A stretch of DNA of 64,000 nucleotides. Source: CAUJIW01 sp963205175. GTDB taxonomy: Bacteria > Pseudomonadota > Alphaproteobacteria > Sphingomonadales > Sphingomonadaceae. The translations under genes were made by a program, and so were the position numbers. The stretch lies in NCBI GenBank assembly GCA_041060555.1, contig JBEUDS010000011.1; one strand, 5' to 3'. How positions within the stretch are numbered: the stretch's first letter is position 1; every line of letters begins with the position of its first letter. Below are positions 9,736 through 18,363 of this stretch, one piece after another. A model generated the notes under the pieces. It was given only the letters and a program-made list of their open reading frames with translations, searched no databases and was not told the origin of the DNA.

Positions 9736-11265
9736 TCAGCTTCCCGCCACTGTGGGGTTTGAACTCACGTGGTCAAAGTCGTTGAGGTCGACCCGGCGGG
9801 TGCGCCGACGGAAGCTGAAGGTGAAGCCCGGCCACACCGTCGGGTTGCGGCCATCCTCGGTGAGGTACCAGCTCTTGCAGCCGGACTGCCAAACGGTGTG
9901 GGCGATCTCCCCCTGCAGCGCGTCGTTGTAGGCCGCCTGCACGGCCGGCGCCACGTCGAGCGCCCGCCAGCGCCGCCGGTCCAGCTGGCGCAGCGCGTCC
10001 ATCACGTAGCGGATCTGCGACTCGATCATGTAGACCATCGAGTTGTGGCCCAGCCCGGTGTTCGGCCCCATCAGGAAGAACATGTTGGGGTAGCCGGCGA
10101 CCACGGTGCCGAGATAGGCCGCCGCGCCGCGATCCCACTCGGCGTTGAGCGACCGGCCGCCCCGGCCGACGATCTCGGTGGGGCTCAGCACGTCGGTGGC
10201 CTTGAAGCCGGTGCCGAAGATGATGGCGTCCACCGGGTGCTCGACGCCGTCGCGGGTGCGGATGCCGGTGGCCGTTACTGTCTCGATGCCGGCGGTCTCG
10301 ACATGGACGTTGGGCCGGTTGAGCGCCGGGTAATAGTCGTTGGAGATCAGCAGCCGCTTGCAGCCCGGCGTATAGTCGGGCGTCAGCCTGGCCCGCAGCA
10401 CCGGGTCGGGGATCGCCTGTTCCAGATGCCGGGTCGCCATCTCGGCGACGCGGGCCATCAGCTTGACGTTGCGGGTGAAGGCGTAGGCCCGGCTTTCCAT
10501 CATGCAGTAGATGGCGCCGCGCCAGAGGTATTGCAGCGGCGGCAGGGCGCGCATCAGCGCCATTTCCCAGCGCCGCACCGGCCGGTCGGCCTTGGGCAGC
10601 ACCCACGGCGGCGTGCGCTGGAACAGCGTCAGCTGGCCGACGTGCGGCGCGATCGCCGGCACGAACTGGATGGCGCTGGCGCCGGTGCCGATGACCGCCA
10701 CCCGCTTGCCGGCCAGATCATAGTCGTGGTTCCAGTCGGCGGAGTGGAAGCTGGTGCCCTGGAACCCCTCCAGCCCCGGCAGCGACGGATAGGCCGGCCG
10801 GCTGAGCCCGCCCATGCCGGAGACGACGACGCGGGCGGTGGTCTGCGCGCCCGTGCGGTCGGTCAGCACCCATAGCGCGCGGGCCTCGTCGAACACGGCG
10901 CGCAGAATCTCGCAGCCGAAGCGGATGTGCGGCCGCAGCGCGTATTTGTCGGCGCAGTGACGCAGGTAGCGCCAGATTTCCGGCTGCGGCGAATACATCC
11001 GCGACCAGTCCGGGTTGGGCTCGAAGGAGAAGGAATAGAGGTGCGAGGGCACGTCGCAGGCGCAGCCCGGATAGTGGTTGTCGCGCCAGGTGCCGCCCAC
11101 CTCGTCGGCCTTCTCGAAAATGCGGAAGTCGTGGCGGCCGGCCTTTTTCAGCGCGATCGCGATGCCGAGGCCGGAAAAGCCGGTGCCGATGATGGCGACG
11201 TCGATGTCCGGCCGCGTGCCGCCGCCGCGACCCGTGCCGCCCGTCCATGAGGCTTGTGCGTCCAT
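9736..11265 (-). CDS. Baeyer-Villiger-type flavin monooxygenase
   Basis: FAD/NADPH-dependent monooxygenase of 509 residues. There are two Rossmann fingerprints (AIIGTGFSGLGIAIAL near residue 25 and AVIGTGASAIQFVPAI near 190). Between them lies the Baeyer-Villiger signature F-x-G-x3-H-x3-W (FQGTSFHSADW). Such enzymes insert oxygen beside a ketone, for example in cyclic or steroid ketones, giving a lactone or ester. It is divergent from a TetR regulator, with two matching operator-like sites between, so it is probably repressed until a ketone ligand appears. It borders the catabolic island and may open a ring or remove a side chain; the exact substrate is unknown. Confidence 0.85.
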   Translation of the reverse strand: MDAQASWTGGTGRGGGTRPDIDVAIIGTGFSGLGIAIALKKAGRHDFRIFEKADEVGGTWRDNHYPGCACDVPSHLYSFSFEPNPDWSRMYSPQPEIWRYLRHCADKYALRPHIRFGCEILRAVFDEARALWVLTDRTGAQTTARVVVSGMGGLSRPAYPSLPGLEGFQGTSFHSADWNHDYDLAGKRVAVIGTGASAIQFVPAIAPHVGQLTLFQRTPPWVLPKADRPVRRWEMALMRALPPLQYLWRGAIYCMMESRAYAFTRNVKLMARVAEMATRHLEQAIPDPVLRARLTPDYTPGCKRLLISNDYYPALNRPNVHVETAGIETVTATGIRTRDGVEHPVDAIIFGTGFKATDVLSPTEIVGRGGRSLNAEWDRGAAAYLGTVVAGYPNMFFLMGPNTGLGHNSMVYMIESQIRYVMDALRQLDRRRWRALDVAPAVQAAYNDALQGEIAHTVWQSGCKSWYLTEDGRNPTVWPGFTFSFRRRTRRVDLNDFDHVSSNPTVAGS

Positions 11266-11331
11266 GTCTGTCTCCCCCCGGTATGCGGCCTTGATGGCCG
11301 TCCGGTTGCCCGGCGTGCGGCTGGCCTGTCT

Positions 11332-11382
11332 TAAATCGGTTGATTTAGGCTAGGGGCGGGTGGTAGGGAAATCAAGTGATTT
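11332..11382. promoter_or_regulatory. Twin operator-like sites AAATC-N4-GATTT
   Basis: Two 14-bp inverted repeats of the same form, AAATCGGTTGATTT (11333-11346) and AAATCAAGTGATTT (11369-11382), lie 36 bp apart in the divergent promoter between the monooxygenase and the TetR gene. The arms match perfectly at both sites. This is the layout expected for a TetR repressor controlling itself and the divergent gene. Confidence 0.6.
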
Positions 11383-11405
11383 AACGAACCGGAAGGAGCG
11401 GCGGC

Positions 11406-12077
11406 ATGGCCGAGGCGGACACGCCGTTGGCGCGCGGCGCGGATGCGGGCAGGATACAAACACCGGCGGCGGATACCCGCACGCGGCTGATCCTGGCGGC
11501 GATGGAGCTGTTCGGCGAGCGCGGTGTCGAGGGCGCCTCGCTGCGCGGCATCAACGAACTGGCGGATTGCCGCAATTCCGGGGCGGTGCATTATCATTTC
11601 GGCGGCCGGGTGCAGCTGGTCAGCGCGATTCTCGACTTCATCACCACGCAGTGGGGCGAGTCGGTGCCGCCCGAGCAGCAGGCCAGTGTGATCGAGATCA
11701 TGCGGGCGATGGCGCTGTCGCAGCTGGAGCTGCGCGACAACCATCCGTGGGGGCTGAAGGCGTTGCGTTTTCTCGAACGGCTGATGATGGACCAGGATCC
11801 CGAAATCCAGGCGCTGTGGCGCGTCCATTTCGAGGCCCGGCTGCAACGGGTGGCCGACCGGCTGACGACGCTGTGCCCGGCCGTGCCGGTGACCCGGTTG
11901 CGGTTGCGCTTCATGATGGCGGTGGTGACGCTGGTGCATGGCGTCTCCGGCCTCACCGCCCTGCAGCGCACCGCGCTGGGCGACGTGCGCGGCGGCCGCG
12001 GCGATCTGGCCATGATCGACGAGCTGGCGGCGTTCGCCACCGGCGGCCTGCTGGCCGACGTGGCCGATCCGGCCTAG
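11406..12077 (+). CDS. TetR-family regulator
   Basis: Regulator of 223 residues. The N-terminal helix-turn-helix (about 22-70) includes LRGINELADCRNSGAVHYHF, the usual TetR helix 2-3 with the conserved Y/H-F ending; the remaining helical domain would bind a ligand. It is divergent from the Baeyer-Villiger-type monooxygenase with paired AAATC-N4-GATTT sites between them, so it probably controls that gene and itself. The stop overlaps the end of the convergent thioesterase by 4 bp. Confidence 0.87.
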   Translation: MAEADTPLARGADAGRIQTPAADTRTRLILAAMELFGERGVEGASLRGINELADCRNSGAVHYHFGGRVQLVSAILDFITTQWGESVPPEQQASVIEIMRAMALSQLELRDNHPWGLKALRFLERLMMDQDPEIQALWRVHFEARLQRVADRLTTLCPAVPVTRLRLRFMMAVVTLVHGVSGLTALQRTALGDVRGGRGDLAMIDELAAFATGGLLADVADPA

Positions 12078-12484
12078 CCCTTGCTGTGATCGGCGCCGCA
12101 CTGGCTTGCCAGCGGCGTCGGCATCAGCGTCGCGGTCGCCGTGGCGATCAGCCGGTCCGCCGGGTCATGCACCTCCGCCGCCACCAGCAGCCGGCGCCGT
12201 CCGGCGTGGCGGACGCGCGCCCGCGCGGTCAGGCGCCCCGGACTGGCCGGGCGGAGGAAGTGCGCCTGCAGGTCCAGCGTCGGCGCGTAGTGGCCGGCCG
12301 GACAGTGGGCGCGGGCGGCGCGCGCCATGGCGGTATCCAGCAGTGCCAGCAGCACGCCGCCGTGAACCGTGCCCTGCTCGTGCAGGTGCCGGGCGTCCGC
12401 CTCCAGCGTCACCACGAACGCGCCGTCTTGCGCGCCGGCCAGGTTCAGGCCGAGCAGGGCGTTGAAGCCATCGACGCCGCCCAT
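12074..12484 (-). CDS. PaaI-like hotdog thioesterase
   Basis: Hotdog-fold protein of 136 residues. The segment HEQGTVHGGVLLALLDTAMA is the PaaI/YdiI-type active-site region (HGG plus the acidic residue on the long helix). It probably hydrolyses acyl-CoA or aryl-CoA thioesters, releasing trapped CoA during catabolism. It is 11 bp downstream of the acyl-CoA dehydrogenase on the same strand, so the two are likely co-transcribed from the promoter near 13.8 kb. Confidence 0.8.
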   Translation of the reverse strand: MGGVDGFNALLGLNLAGAQDGAFVVTLEADARHLHEQGTVHGGVLLALLDTAMARAARAHCPAGHYAPTLDLQAHFLRPASPGRLTARARVRHAGRRRLLVAAEVHDPADRLIATATATLMPTPLASQCGADHSKG

Positions 12485-12495
12485 GAGCCCGCCGG

Positions 12496-13671
12496 TCAGC
12501 GCGGCAGCCGCAGCCGGTTGGCGATGTTGTTGCGCTGGATCGCCGACGAGCCGCCGAGGATCGGCATCACCAGAATGTCGCGGACATAGCGTTCCATGTC
12601 GAAGTCGCGGACATAGCCATAGGCGCCCATGATCTGCTGGCAGCTCAGCACGATCTCCTTGGCGGTCTCGCAGACGAACAGCTTGGCCATCGAGGTTTCC
12701 ACCGCCGCCGGCTGGCGGGCGTCGATCAGCCGGGCGGCGTTGTAGGTCATCAGCCGGCAGGCTTCGAACTTGGTACGTGCGTCGGCCAGCATGTGGCGGA
12801 TCGACTGGATGGTGCAGATCGGCTTGCCGAACTGGACGCGCTGCTGGGCATAATCCCAGGCATCCTGCACCGCGCCGCGCGCGATGCCCAGCGCCATGGC
12901 GGCGACCTCTAGCTTCTCGACGTCGAGCCCCGGCCCGACCAGGCGCGTCCAGCCGTCGTTCCAGCCATCGGCGCCGCCCACCACATTGTCCAGCGGAATA
13001 CGCACATCGGTGAAGTTCACATCATAGGTGCCGCCGCCCTTCAGCCCCAGCGTGTCCTGCGCCTCCAGCGTGACGCCGGGCGCGGTGGGCGGAATCAGCA
13101 CCAGCGACAGGTTCTTGTATTTTTCATCGGCGGGCCCGGTGCGCACCAGCGCGTAGATATACTCGGATATGGCGGCACCGGAGCAGAACCGCTTGTTGCC
13201 GTTGATGACCAGCGCCTCGCCGTCACGCTCGCCCGTCGTGCGGACGCTGGCCAGATCGGCGCCGACGTCGGGTTCGGTGAAGCCGTAGGCGAACATTAGC
13301 CCCTCGCTGGCGACGCGCGGCAGCAGGGCGGCTTTCTGGGCGTCACTTGCCACCTCGCACAGGTTCAGACCGGCATAGCAGGCGGCCTGAATATAGGCGC
13401 AGCCCACGGCCATTGAGCGCGAGCACAGTTCCTCGATCACCATGATGGTCGCGGTGATGTCGCGGCCGCTGCCGCCATAGGCCTCGGGCACGGTGAGGCC
13501 GGTCAGGCCCAGCGCCACCAGCTTGTCGTGGACGTCGCGGGGGAACTCGTTGCGCTTGTCCCACTGCTGCACCAGCGGGCGCGGCATTTCCTTGTCGATG
13601 AAGCGGCGCAGCGTGTCGCGCAACATGCCGACGTGTTCGGCCTCGTCACGAATGTCGGTCTGCATGTCCAT
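12496..13671 (-). CDS. Acyl-CoA dehydrogenase
   Basis: FAD-dependent acyl-CoA dehydrogenase of 391 residues. Typical elements are VPEAYGGSGRDI, AYGFTEPDVGADLASVRT (flavin and substrate loop), RVQFGKPICTIQSIRHMLAD and the C-terminal QIMGAYGYVRDFDMERYVRD. The in-frame upstream extension to 13845 runs through an operator-bearing repeat, so ATG 13671 (MDMQTDIRDE) is preferred and gives a normal family length. It introduces the alpha-beta double bond into a CoA ester. Divergent from the beta-oxidation operon that begins at 13973. Confidence 0.88.
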   Translation of the reverse strand: MDMQTDIRDEAEHVGMLRDTLRRFIDKEMPRPLVQQWDKRNEFPRDVHDKLVALGLTGLTVPEAYGGSGRDITATIMVIEELCSRSMAVGCAYIQAACYAGLNLCEVASDAQKAALLPRVASEGLMFAYGFTEPDVGADLASVRTTGERDGEALVINGNKRFCSGAAISEYIYALVRTGPADEKYKNLSLVLIPPTAPGVTLEAQDTLGLKGGGTYDVNFTDVRIPLDNVVGGADGWNDGWTRLVGPGLDVEKLEVAAMALGIARGAVQDAWDYAQQRVQFGKPICTIQSIRHMLADARTKFEACRLMTYNAARLIDARQPAAVETSMAKLFVCETAKEIVLSCQQIMGAYGYVRDFDMERYVRDILVMPILGGSSAIQRNNIANRLRLPR

Positions 13672-13782
13672 GATCCCTGTTCCCCAAGCTGATCGGTTCT
13701 CGCGGTTGTGGTGTCGGTCGCCGCCGGTGCCGCACGGCGCGGCCTTATCGCGGCGCGTCTGATGGGCGCGATGCCTCCTCGG

Positions 13783-13886
13783 GCTAGGCGCTGGCGGGCT
13801 CACATCCAACTCGCAACGGGCCCGAAAAATGCCGCCGCCCAACATGCGGGCGATGCGAGTTCAAGCTGAGCGCGCCAGCGTCTAGC
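13783..13886. promoter_or_regulatory. Long mirrored operator region with two CGAGT-type direct-repeat sites
   Basis: The 36-bp stretches 13783-13818 and 13851-13886 are inverted copies of each other, with 29 of 36 positions identical. Each arm carries a direct-repeat site: TGCGAGTTGGATGTGAG (minus strand, 13799-13815) and TGCGAGTTCAAGCTGAG (13854-13870). Each arm also has CTAG plus a CGCTGGCG block on the gene-proximal side. They face the two divergent genes at 13671 and 13973, suggesting that one regulator acts symmetrically on both promoters. Confidence 0.6.
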
Positions 13887-13972
13887 ACCGGCCCACCTGG
13901 CATGGCCGCCTCCGGCAGGAGCGGTCATGCGGCATCGCTGCTGTCGCGCAATTTTCATCAAGAGGTCTGCCT

Positions 13973-15424
13973 GTGACGAGACGCGGTATCCTGTCCTTCG
14001 GCGCCTATGTGCCGCGTCGGCGCCTCGACCGGCGGGCGATCGCGGCGGCACACGCCTGGGCCAACCCCAACCTCAAGGCGCTGGCGCGCGGCACGCGGGC
14101 GATCTGTGGCCAGGACGAGGACAGCCTGACCATGGCGGTGGCCGCCGGGGCTCAGGCGCTGGCCGCGCTGGATATGCCGGCGGTGGCGGCGCTCAGCGTC
14201 GCCTCCACCACCATGCCGTTCGCCGACCGCCAGAACGCGACGCTGATCGGCGAGGCGCTGGCGCTGCCCGACACGCTGGCGACGGCCGACCTCGGCGGTT
14301 CGCTGCGCGCCGGCGTGGCGGCGCTGCGGGCGGCGTTCGAGCGGCCGCAGACCAGCCTGGTGGTCGCCGCCGACAAGCGTCACACCCGGCCCGCCAGCGC
14401 GCAGGAAATGCGGGTGGGCGACGCGGCGGCCGCGCTGGTGGTGGGGGAGGGCGAGGTGCTGGCCGAGTTCGTCGCCGGCCACGCCCTGTCGGTGGATTTT
14501 GTCGATCACTATCGCGCCAGCGACGCGGATTTTGATTACGCGCTGGAAGAACGCTGGGCCCGCGACATGGGCGCGCTGCGCATTCTGCCGCGCGCCATCG
14601 AGGCGACGCTGACGCGGGCCGGCGTTGCCGGCGCGGCGGTCGCCCGGGTGGTGATGGCCGGTTTCCCGCGCCGGGAGGCCGAAGCGATTGCCGCGAAATG
14701 CGGCCTGGCGGCGGCGGCGATTGTTGACGATCTGATCGAGCCGTGCGGCGACAGCGGCTGTGCCCATCCGCTGCTGCTGCTGACGCTGGCGCTGCAATCG
14801 GCGGCGCCGGGCGACCTGATCCTGGTGGTCGGCTACGGTCAGGGCGCGGAGACGCTGCTGCTGCGGGCAACCGATGCGATCGGCCGGGCCGGTGCGATGG
14901 TGGGTGCCGCGCAGATGCTCGCCGATGGTACGACGGACGACAACTACCTGCGCTTCCTGTCGTTCAGCGGCGCGCTGGCGCTGGACTGGGGCATGCGGGC
15001 CGAGCGGGACAACCGCACCGCCCAGTCGGCTTTTTTCCGCCATCGCCAGACGGTGACCGGCTTCGTCGGCGGTCGTTGCACGGCCTGCGATACCGCCCAG
15101 TTTCCGCGCACCCGCGTGTGCGTCAACCCCGATTGCCGGCAGACCGACACCCAGGTGGCGGAGCCGTTCGCCGACAAGGCGGCGACGGTTAAATCCTTCA
15201 CCGAGGACTGGCTGGCGCTCTCCTACAGTCCGCCGCTGATGTACGGCAATGTCCGCTTCGCCGGCGGTGGCGTCACCATGCTGGAGTTCAGCGACTTCGC
15301 GCCCGGCGCGCTGGCGGTCGACACGCCGCTGGCGCTCGCCTTCCGGCTCAAGGACGTCGACGCCCGGCGCGGCTTCCGCCGCTATTGCTGGAAGGCCGTG
15401 CCGCCGCGCCGCCTGTCGGCCTGA
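13973..15424 (+). CDS. HMG-CoA-synthase/KAS-III-like protein fused to a DUF35 zinc-ribbon/OB domain
   Basis: Protein of 483 residues starting with GTG. The N-terminal part (about 1-345) resembles the hydroxymethylglutaryl-CoA synthase/ketoacyl synthase III fold (ILSFGAYVPRRRLDR, then segments around ASTTMPFADRQNAT and VVAADKRHTRPASAQEM). The C-terminal part (about 360-483) has a zinc ribbon CTAC-x10-CVNPDC followed by an OB fold typical of DUF35. DUF35 domains usually deliver acyl-CoA to thiolase or aldolase partners, and a thiolase lies 17 bp downstream. It probably performs or supports a carbon-carbon bond step on CoA esters. The exact reaction is not assigned. Confidence 0.75.
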   Translation: MTRRGILSFGAYVPRRRLDRRAIAAAHAWANPNLKALARGTRAICGQDEDSLTMAVAAGAQALAALDMPAVAALSVASTTMPFADRQNATLIGEALALPDTLATADLGGSLRAGVAALRAAFERPQTSLVVAADKRHTRPASAQEMRVGDAAAALVVGEGEVLAEFVAGHALSVDFVDHYRASDADFDYALEERWARDMGALRILPRAIEATLTRAGVAGAAVARVVMAGFPRREAEAIAAKCGLAAAAIVDDLIEPCGDSGCAHPLLLLTLALQSAAPGDLILVVGYGQGAETLLLRATDAIGRAGAMVGAAQMLADGTTDDNYLRFLSFSGALALDWGMRAERDNRTAQSAFFRHRQTVTGFVGGRCTACDTAQFPRTRVCVNPDCRQTDTQVAEPFADKAATVKSFTEDWLALSYSPPLMYGNVRFAGGGVTMLEFSDFAPGALAVDTPLALAFRLKDVDARRGFRRYCWKAVPPRRLSA

Positions 15425-15441
15425 TCGAGAAGGAACGAAAA

Positions 15442-16641
15442 ATGGCCACGGGTATCAAGGACAAGGTCGTCATTCTGGGCATGGGCTGTTCGCGCTTTGG
15501 CGAGCGGTGGGAGTGCAGCGCGGAAGATCTGATGCTGGAGGCGTTCAGCGAGGCGCTGACCGACGCCGGCATCCCGCGCGACCGCATCGAGGCGGCATGG
15601 TTCGGCCTGTCGACCGACGAGCAGAGCCTGAGCAAGTCGGCCCTGTCGCTGGCCTCGGCCCTGCGGTTGCCCAATATCGCGGCGACGCGGGTGGAAAACA
15701 TGTGCGCCACCGGCACCGAGGCGCTGCGCGGCGCGGTCTATGGCGTCGCCTCGGGCGCCTACGACATCGCGCTGGCGCTGGGGGTGGAGAAGCTCAAGGA
15801 CACCGGCTACGGCGGCCTGCCGGAACGCACCAAGGGCACCTTCGAGGATCTGTGGTTTCCCTCGGTGACGGCGCCCGGCAGCTTCGCGCAGTTCGCCAGC
15901 GCCTATGTCGCCCGTCACGGCGTCGCGCTCGACGATCTCAAGGCGGCGATGGCGCATGTCTCGAAGAAAAGCCATGACAATGGCGCGCTCAATCCCAAGG
16001 CGCATCTGCGCAATCGGCTGACCCACGAGCAGATTCTCAAGGCGCCGATGATCGCCCATCCGCTGGGGCTGTATGACTGCTGCGGCGTTTCCGATGGCTC
16101 GGCCTGCGCCATCGTCACCACGCCGGAGATGGCGCGCCAGCTTGGCAGGAGCGGCACGCTGGTCAGCGTCAAGGCGATGCAGCTGGCGCTGAGCAACGGT
16201 TCGGAGGCGGGCTTCGATTCCTGGGATGGCAGCTATGCCCACACCACGCGCATCGCCTCGCGGCGGGCCTACCAGGAAGCCGGCATCGTCGACCCGCGCG
16301 CCGAGCTCGATCTGATCGAGGTACACGACTGCTTCTCCATCACCGAACTGGTGACCATGGAGGATCTCGGCCTGGCCGACGTCGGGCAGGGCTGGCGTGC
16401 CGTGCTCGATGGCCGCTTCGACCGCGATGGCGCGATGCCGTGCAATGTCGATGGCGGGCTCAAATGCTTCGGCCATCCCATCGGCGCGACGGGGTTGCGC
16501 ATGGTCTATGAACTCTATCTCCAGCTGCTCGGCCGCGCCGGCGAGCGCCAGCTCGCCGCGCCGAAACTGGGGCTGACCCACAACCTCGGCGGCTTCCCCA
16601 ACAAGAATGTGTGCAGCGTGTCGGTCATCGGGACGTTGTGA
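15442..16641 (+). CDS. Thiolase (acetyl-CoA C-acyltransferase type)
   Basis: Protein of 399 residues. The nucleophile region VENMCATGTEALRG keeps the catalytic cysteine, and GLKCFGHPIGATG contains the catalytic histidine loop. ATG 15442 follows an AGAAGGAA ribosome-binding site; the open frame upstream overlaps the preceding gene and is not needed. Likely cleaves a 3-oxoacyl-CoA with CoA, working with the DUF35 fusion protein encoded directly upstream. The GHPIGATG and SVSVIG regions place it in the SCP-x-like thiolase group used for bulky, branched or steroid-type CoA esters. Confidence 0.85.
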   Translation: MATGIKDKVVILGMGCSRFGERWECSAEDLMLEAFSEALTDAGIPRDRIEAAWFGLSTDEQSLSKSALSLASALRLPNIAATRVENMCATGTEALRGAVYGVASGAYDIALALGVEKLKDTGYGGLPERTKGTFEDLWFPSVTAPGSFAQFASAYVARHGVALDDLKAAMAHVSKKSHDNGALNPKAHLRNRLTHEQILKAPMIAHPLGLYDCCGVSDGSACAIVTTPEMARQLGRSGTLVSVKAMQLALSNGSEAGFDSWDGSYAHTTRIASRRAYQEAGIVDPRAELDLIEVHDCFSITELVTMEDLGLADVGQGWRAVLDGRFDRDGAMPCNVDGGLKCFGHPIGATGLRMVYELYLQLLGRAGERQLAAPKLGLTHNLGGFPNKNVCSVSVIGTL

Positions 16642-16668
16642 TCCTCAACTTCATCGACGGGATACAGC

Positions 16669-17445
16669 ATGGACAACAAGGCGTTCGGGCTTGCGGACCG
16701 GACTTTCATCGTCACCGGCGGTGCGCAGGGTGTCGGCCGCGCGCTGGTGGAATACGGCCTCGATCACGGCGCGCGGATTGTCGCGGTGGACGCCAACCGG
16801 GCGGCGCTGGAAACGCTGGCGGCCGAGCGCCCGGAGTCCGGTTTGCGCATCTGCGCGCTGGATGTCACCGACGAGGCGGCGGTGGAGGCGTGCGTCGCCA
16901 CGACGCTGGAACAGTTCGGCGATCTGCACGGCCTCATCAACAACGCCGGCATCGTGCGCGCGGCGATGGCGCATGAAATGACGCTGGACCGCTGGCGGCA
17001 GGTGATCGATGTCAATCTCACCGGGGCCTTCATCTGCCTGCGCGCGGTCGGCCGGGCGCTGATCGCCAAGGCCGAGCGGGGTGACGCGGCGCCGGGGCGC
17101 ATCGTCAACATCTCCTCCGACGCCGGCCGGCGCGGCACCATCGGCCAGATCAATTACGGCGCCGCCAAGTCCGGTGTGCTGGGTCTGACGATGTCGGCGG
17201 CGCGCGAATGGGCCCGCCACGGCATCAACGTCAACAGTGTCTGCTATGGCGTGGTGGAGACGCCGATGACCGAGACCATCCGCGACGAACGGTTCCGCGA
17301 GCGCTACATCCGCCAGATTCCGCTGGGGCGCTTCTCTGCCGCCGACGAAGTGGCCCCGGCGACCTGGTTCCTGCTCACCGATGCGGCCAGCTACATCACC
17401 GGCCAGCATCTGGCCGTCGATGGCGGCTTCCACATCACGGCCTGA
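16669..17445 (+). CDS. Short-chain dehydrogenase/reductase
   Basis: Classical SDR of 258 residues: the cofactor motif TGGAQGVGR near the N terminus, NNAG near residue 95, a catalytic serine in NISSDAGRR and the YGAAK catalytic pair, ending in HLAVDGGFHI. The acidic residue after the second strand (AVDANRAAL) suggests NAD rather than NADP. In this operon it probably oxidises a 3-hydroxyacyl-CoA or a ring hydroxyl. It lies 27 bp after the thiolase and 3 bp before the crotonase. Confidence 0.85.
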   Translation: MDNKAFGLADRTFIVTGGAQGVGRALVEYGLDHGARIVAVDANRAALETLAAERPESGLRICALDVTDEAAVEACVATTLEQFGDLHGLINNAGIVRAAMAHEMTLDRWRQVIDVNLTGAFICLRAVGRALIAKAERGDAAPGRIVNISSDAGRRGTIGQINYGAAKSGVLGLTMSAAREWARHGINVNSVCYGVVETPMTETIRDERFRERYIRQIPLGRFSAADEVAPATWFLLTDAASYITGQHLAVDGGFHITA

Positions 17446-17448
17446 ACC

Positions 17449-18213
17449 GTGGCTGACGCCGTCCCGGACGACCTGCAGGTGGCGCGGGAAGGCGCCACGC
17501 TGCATCTGCGCCTGCACCGGCCGCAGGCGCGCAACGCCATCAATCCGGCGATGTACGATGGCCTGCGCGCGGCACTGGCCACGGCCGCCGCGGACGACAC
17601 GCTGACGACGGTGCTGCTGTCGGCGGAGGGCGCGACCTTCTGTGCCGGCAACGACATCGCCGGCCTCCAGGCTGTGCGCGCCTTGCCGATGGACGAACGG
17701 CCGGGGTTCCGGTTCATGCAGGCGCTGGCGGCGTTTCCCAAGCCGGTGGTGGCGGCGGTGGCCGGGCGCGCCGTCGGCATTGGCGCCACGCTGCTGCTGC
17801 ATTGCGATCTGGTCTATCTCGAACCGGACGCGACGCTGCTGCTGCCGTTCGCCAGGCTGGGGCTGGTGCCGGAATTCGCCTCGTCATTGCTGCTGCCGCG
17901 CATGGCCGGTCACGCGCGCGCCGCCCGCTGGCTGCTGCTGGGCGAGCCGATGTCGGCGCACGACGCCCGCGACATCGGGCTGGCGAGCGAGGTGGTGGCG
18001 ACCGGCACCGCGCTGGCGCGCGCGCAGGCCGCCTGCGCGGCGATGGCCGATCTGTCGTCGCCGTCGCTGATCGCCACCAAGGCGTTGATGCGCGAGGGCG
18101 TCGAGGCCCGCGTGCGCGAAGTGATGGTGCGCGAGATGGCGCAGCTCAGCGAATTTCTCAACAGTCCGGCAACCCAGGCGCGGCTGGCCGCCGGGCGGAC
18201 GCCGCGTGCCTGA
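17449..18213 (+). CDS. Enoyl-CoA hydratase/isomerase (isomerase-like)
   Basis: Crotonase-fold protein of 254 residues with a GTG start 3 bp after the SDR stop. The oxyanion-hole segment is EGATFCAGNDIAGL. The segment PFARLGLVPEFASSLLLPRM resembles the active site of delta3-delta2-enoyl-CoA isomerases, where a single glutamate (here in VPE) acts, rather than two-glutamate hydratases. It may move a double bond left by ring opening so that beta-oxidation can continue. Last gene before a 150-bp gap containing a regulon-type site. Confidence 0.8.
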   Translation: MADAVPDDLQVAREGATLHLRLHRPQARNAINPAMYDGLRAALATAAADDTLTTVLLSAEGATFCAGNDIAGLQAVRALPMDERPGFRFMQALAAFPKPVVAAVAGRAVGIGATLLLHCDLVYLEPDATLLLPFARLGLVPEFASSLLLPRMAGHARAARWLLLGEPMSAHDARDIGLASEVVATGTALARAQAACAAMADLSSPSLIATKALMREGVEARVREVMVREMAQLSEFLNSPATQARLAAGRTPRA

Positions 18214-18230
18214 GGGGCAGGGCGTGTGGG

Positions 18231-18247
18231 CACGAGTGCAATGCGAG
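18231..18247 (+). promoter_or_regulatory. Direct-repeat site CACGAGTGCAATGCGAG
   Basis: Two half-sites, CACGAG and TGCGAG, start 11 bp apart, matching the consensus nnCGAGTnnAATGYGAG found at other promoters of this island. The site lies in the gap upstream of the acyl-CoA dehydrogenase/P450 operon starting at 18364 and is followed within 5 bp by CTAG, as in the mirrored sites near 13.8 kb. Confidence 0.6.
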
Positions 18248-18363
18248 GCGCTAGTGAATCGGGCCGCTGCTACATTTTCCGACCAACGACCGGCCTCCGA
18301 TCCGCGCCGCATCTGCCGGTGCGGTGGGGGCGACAGGGCGAAATCCTTGGGGGATGACGACGT

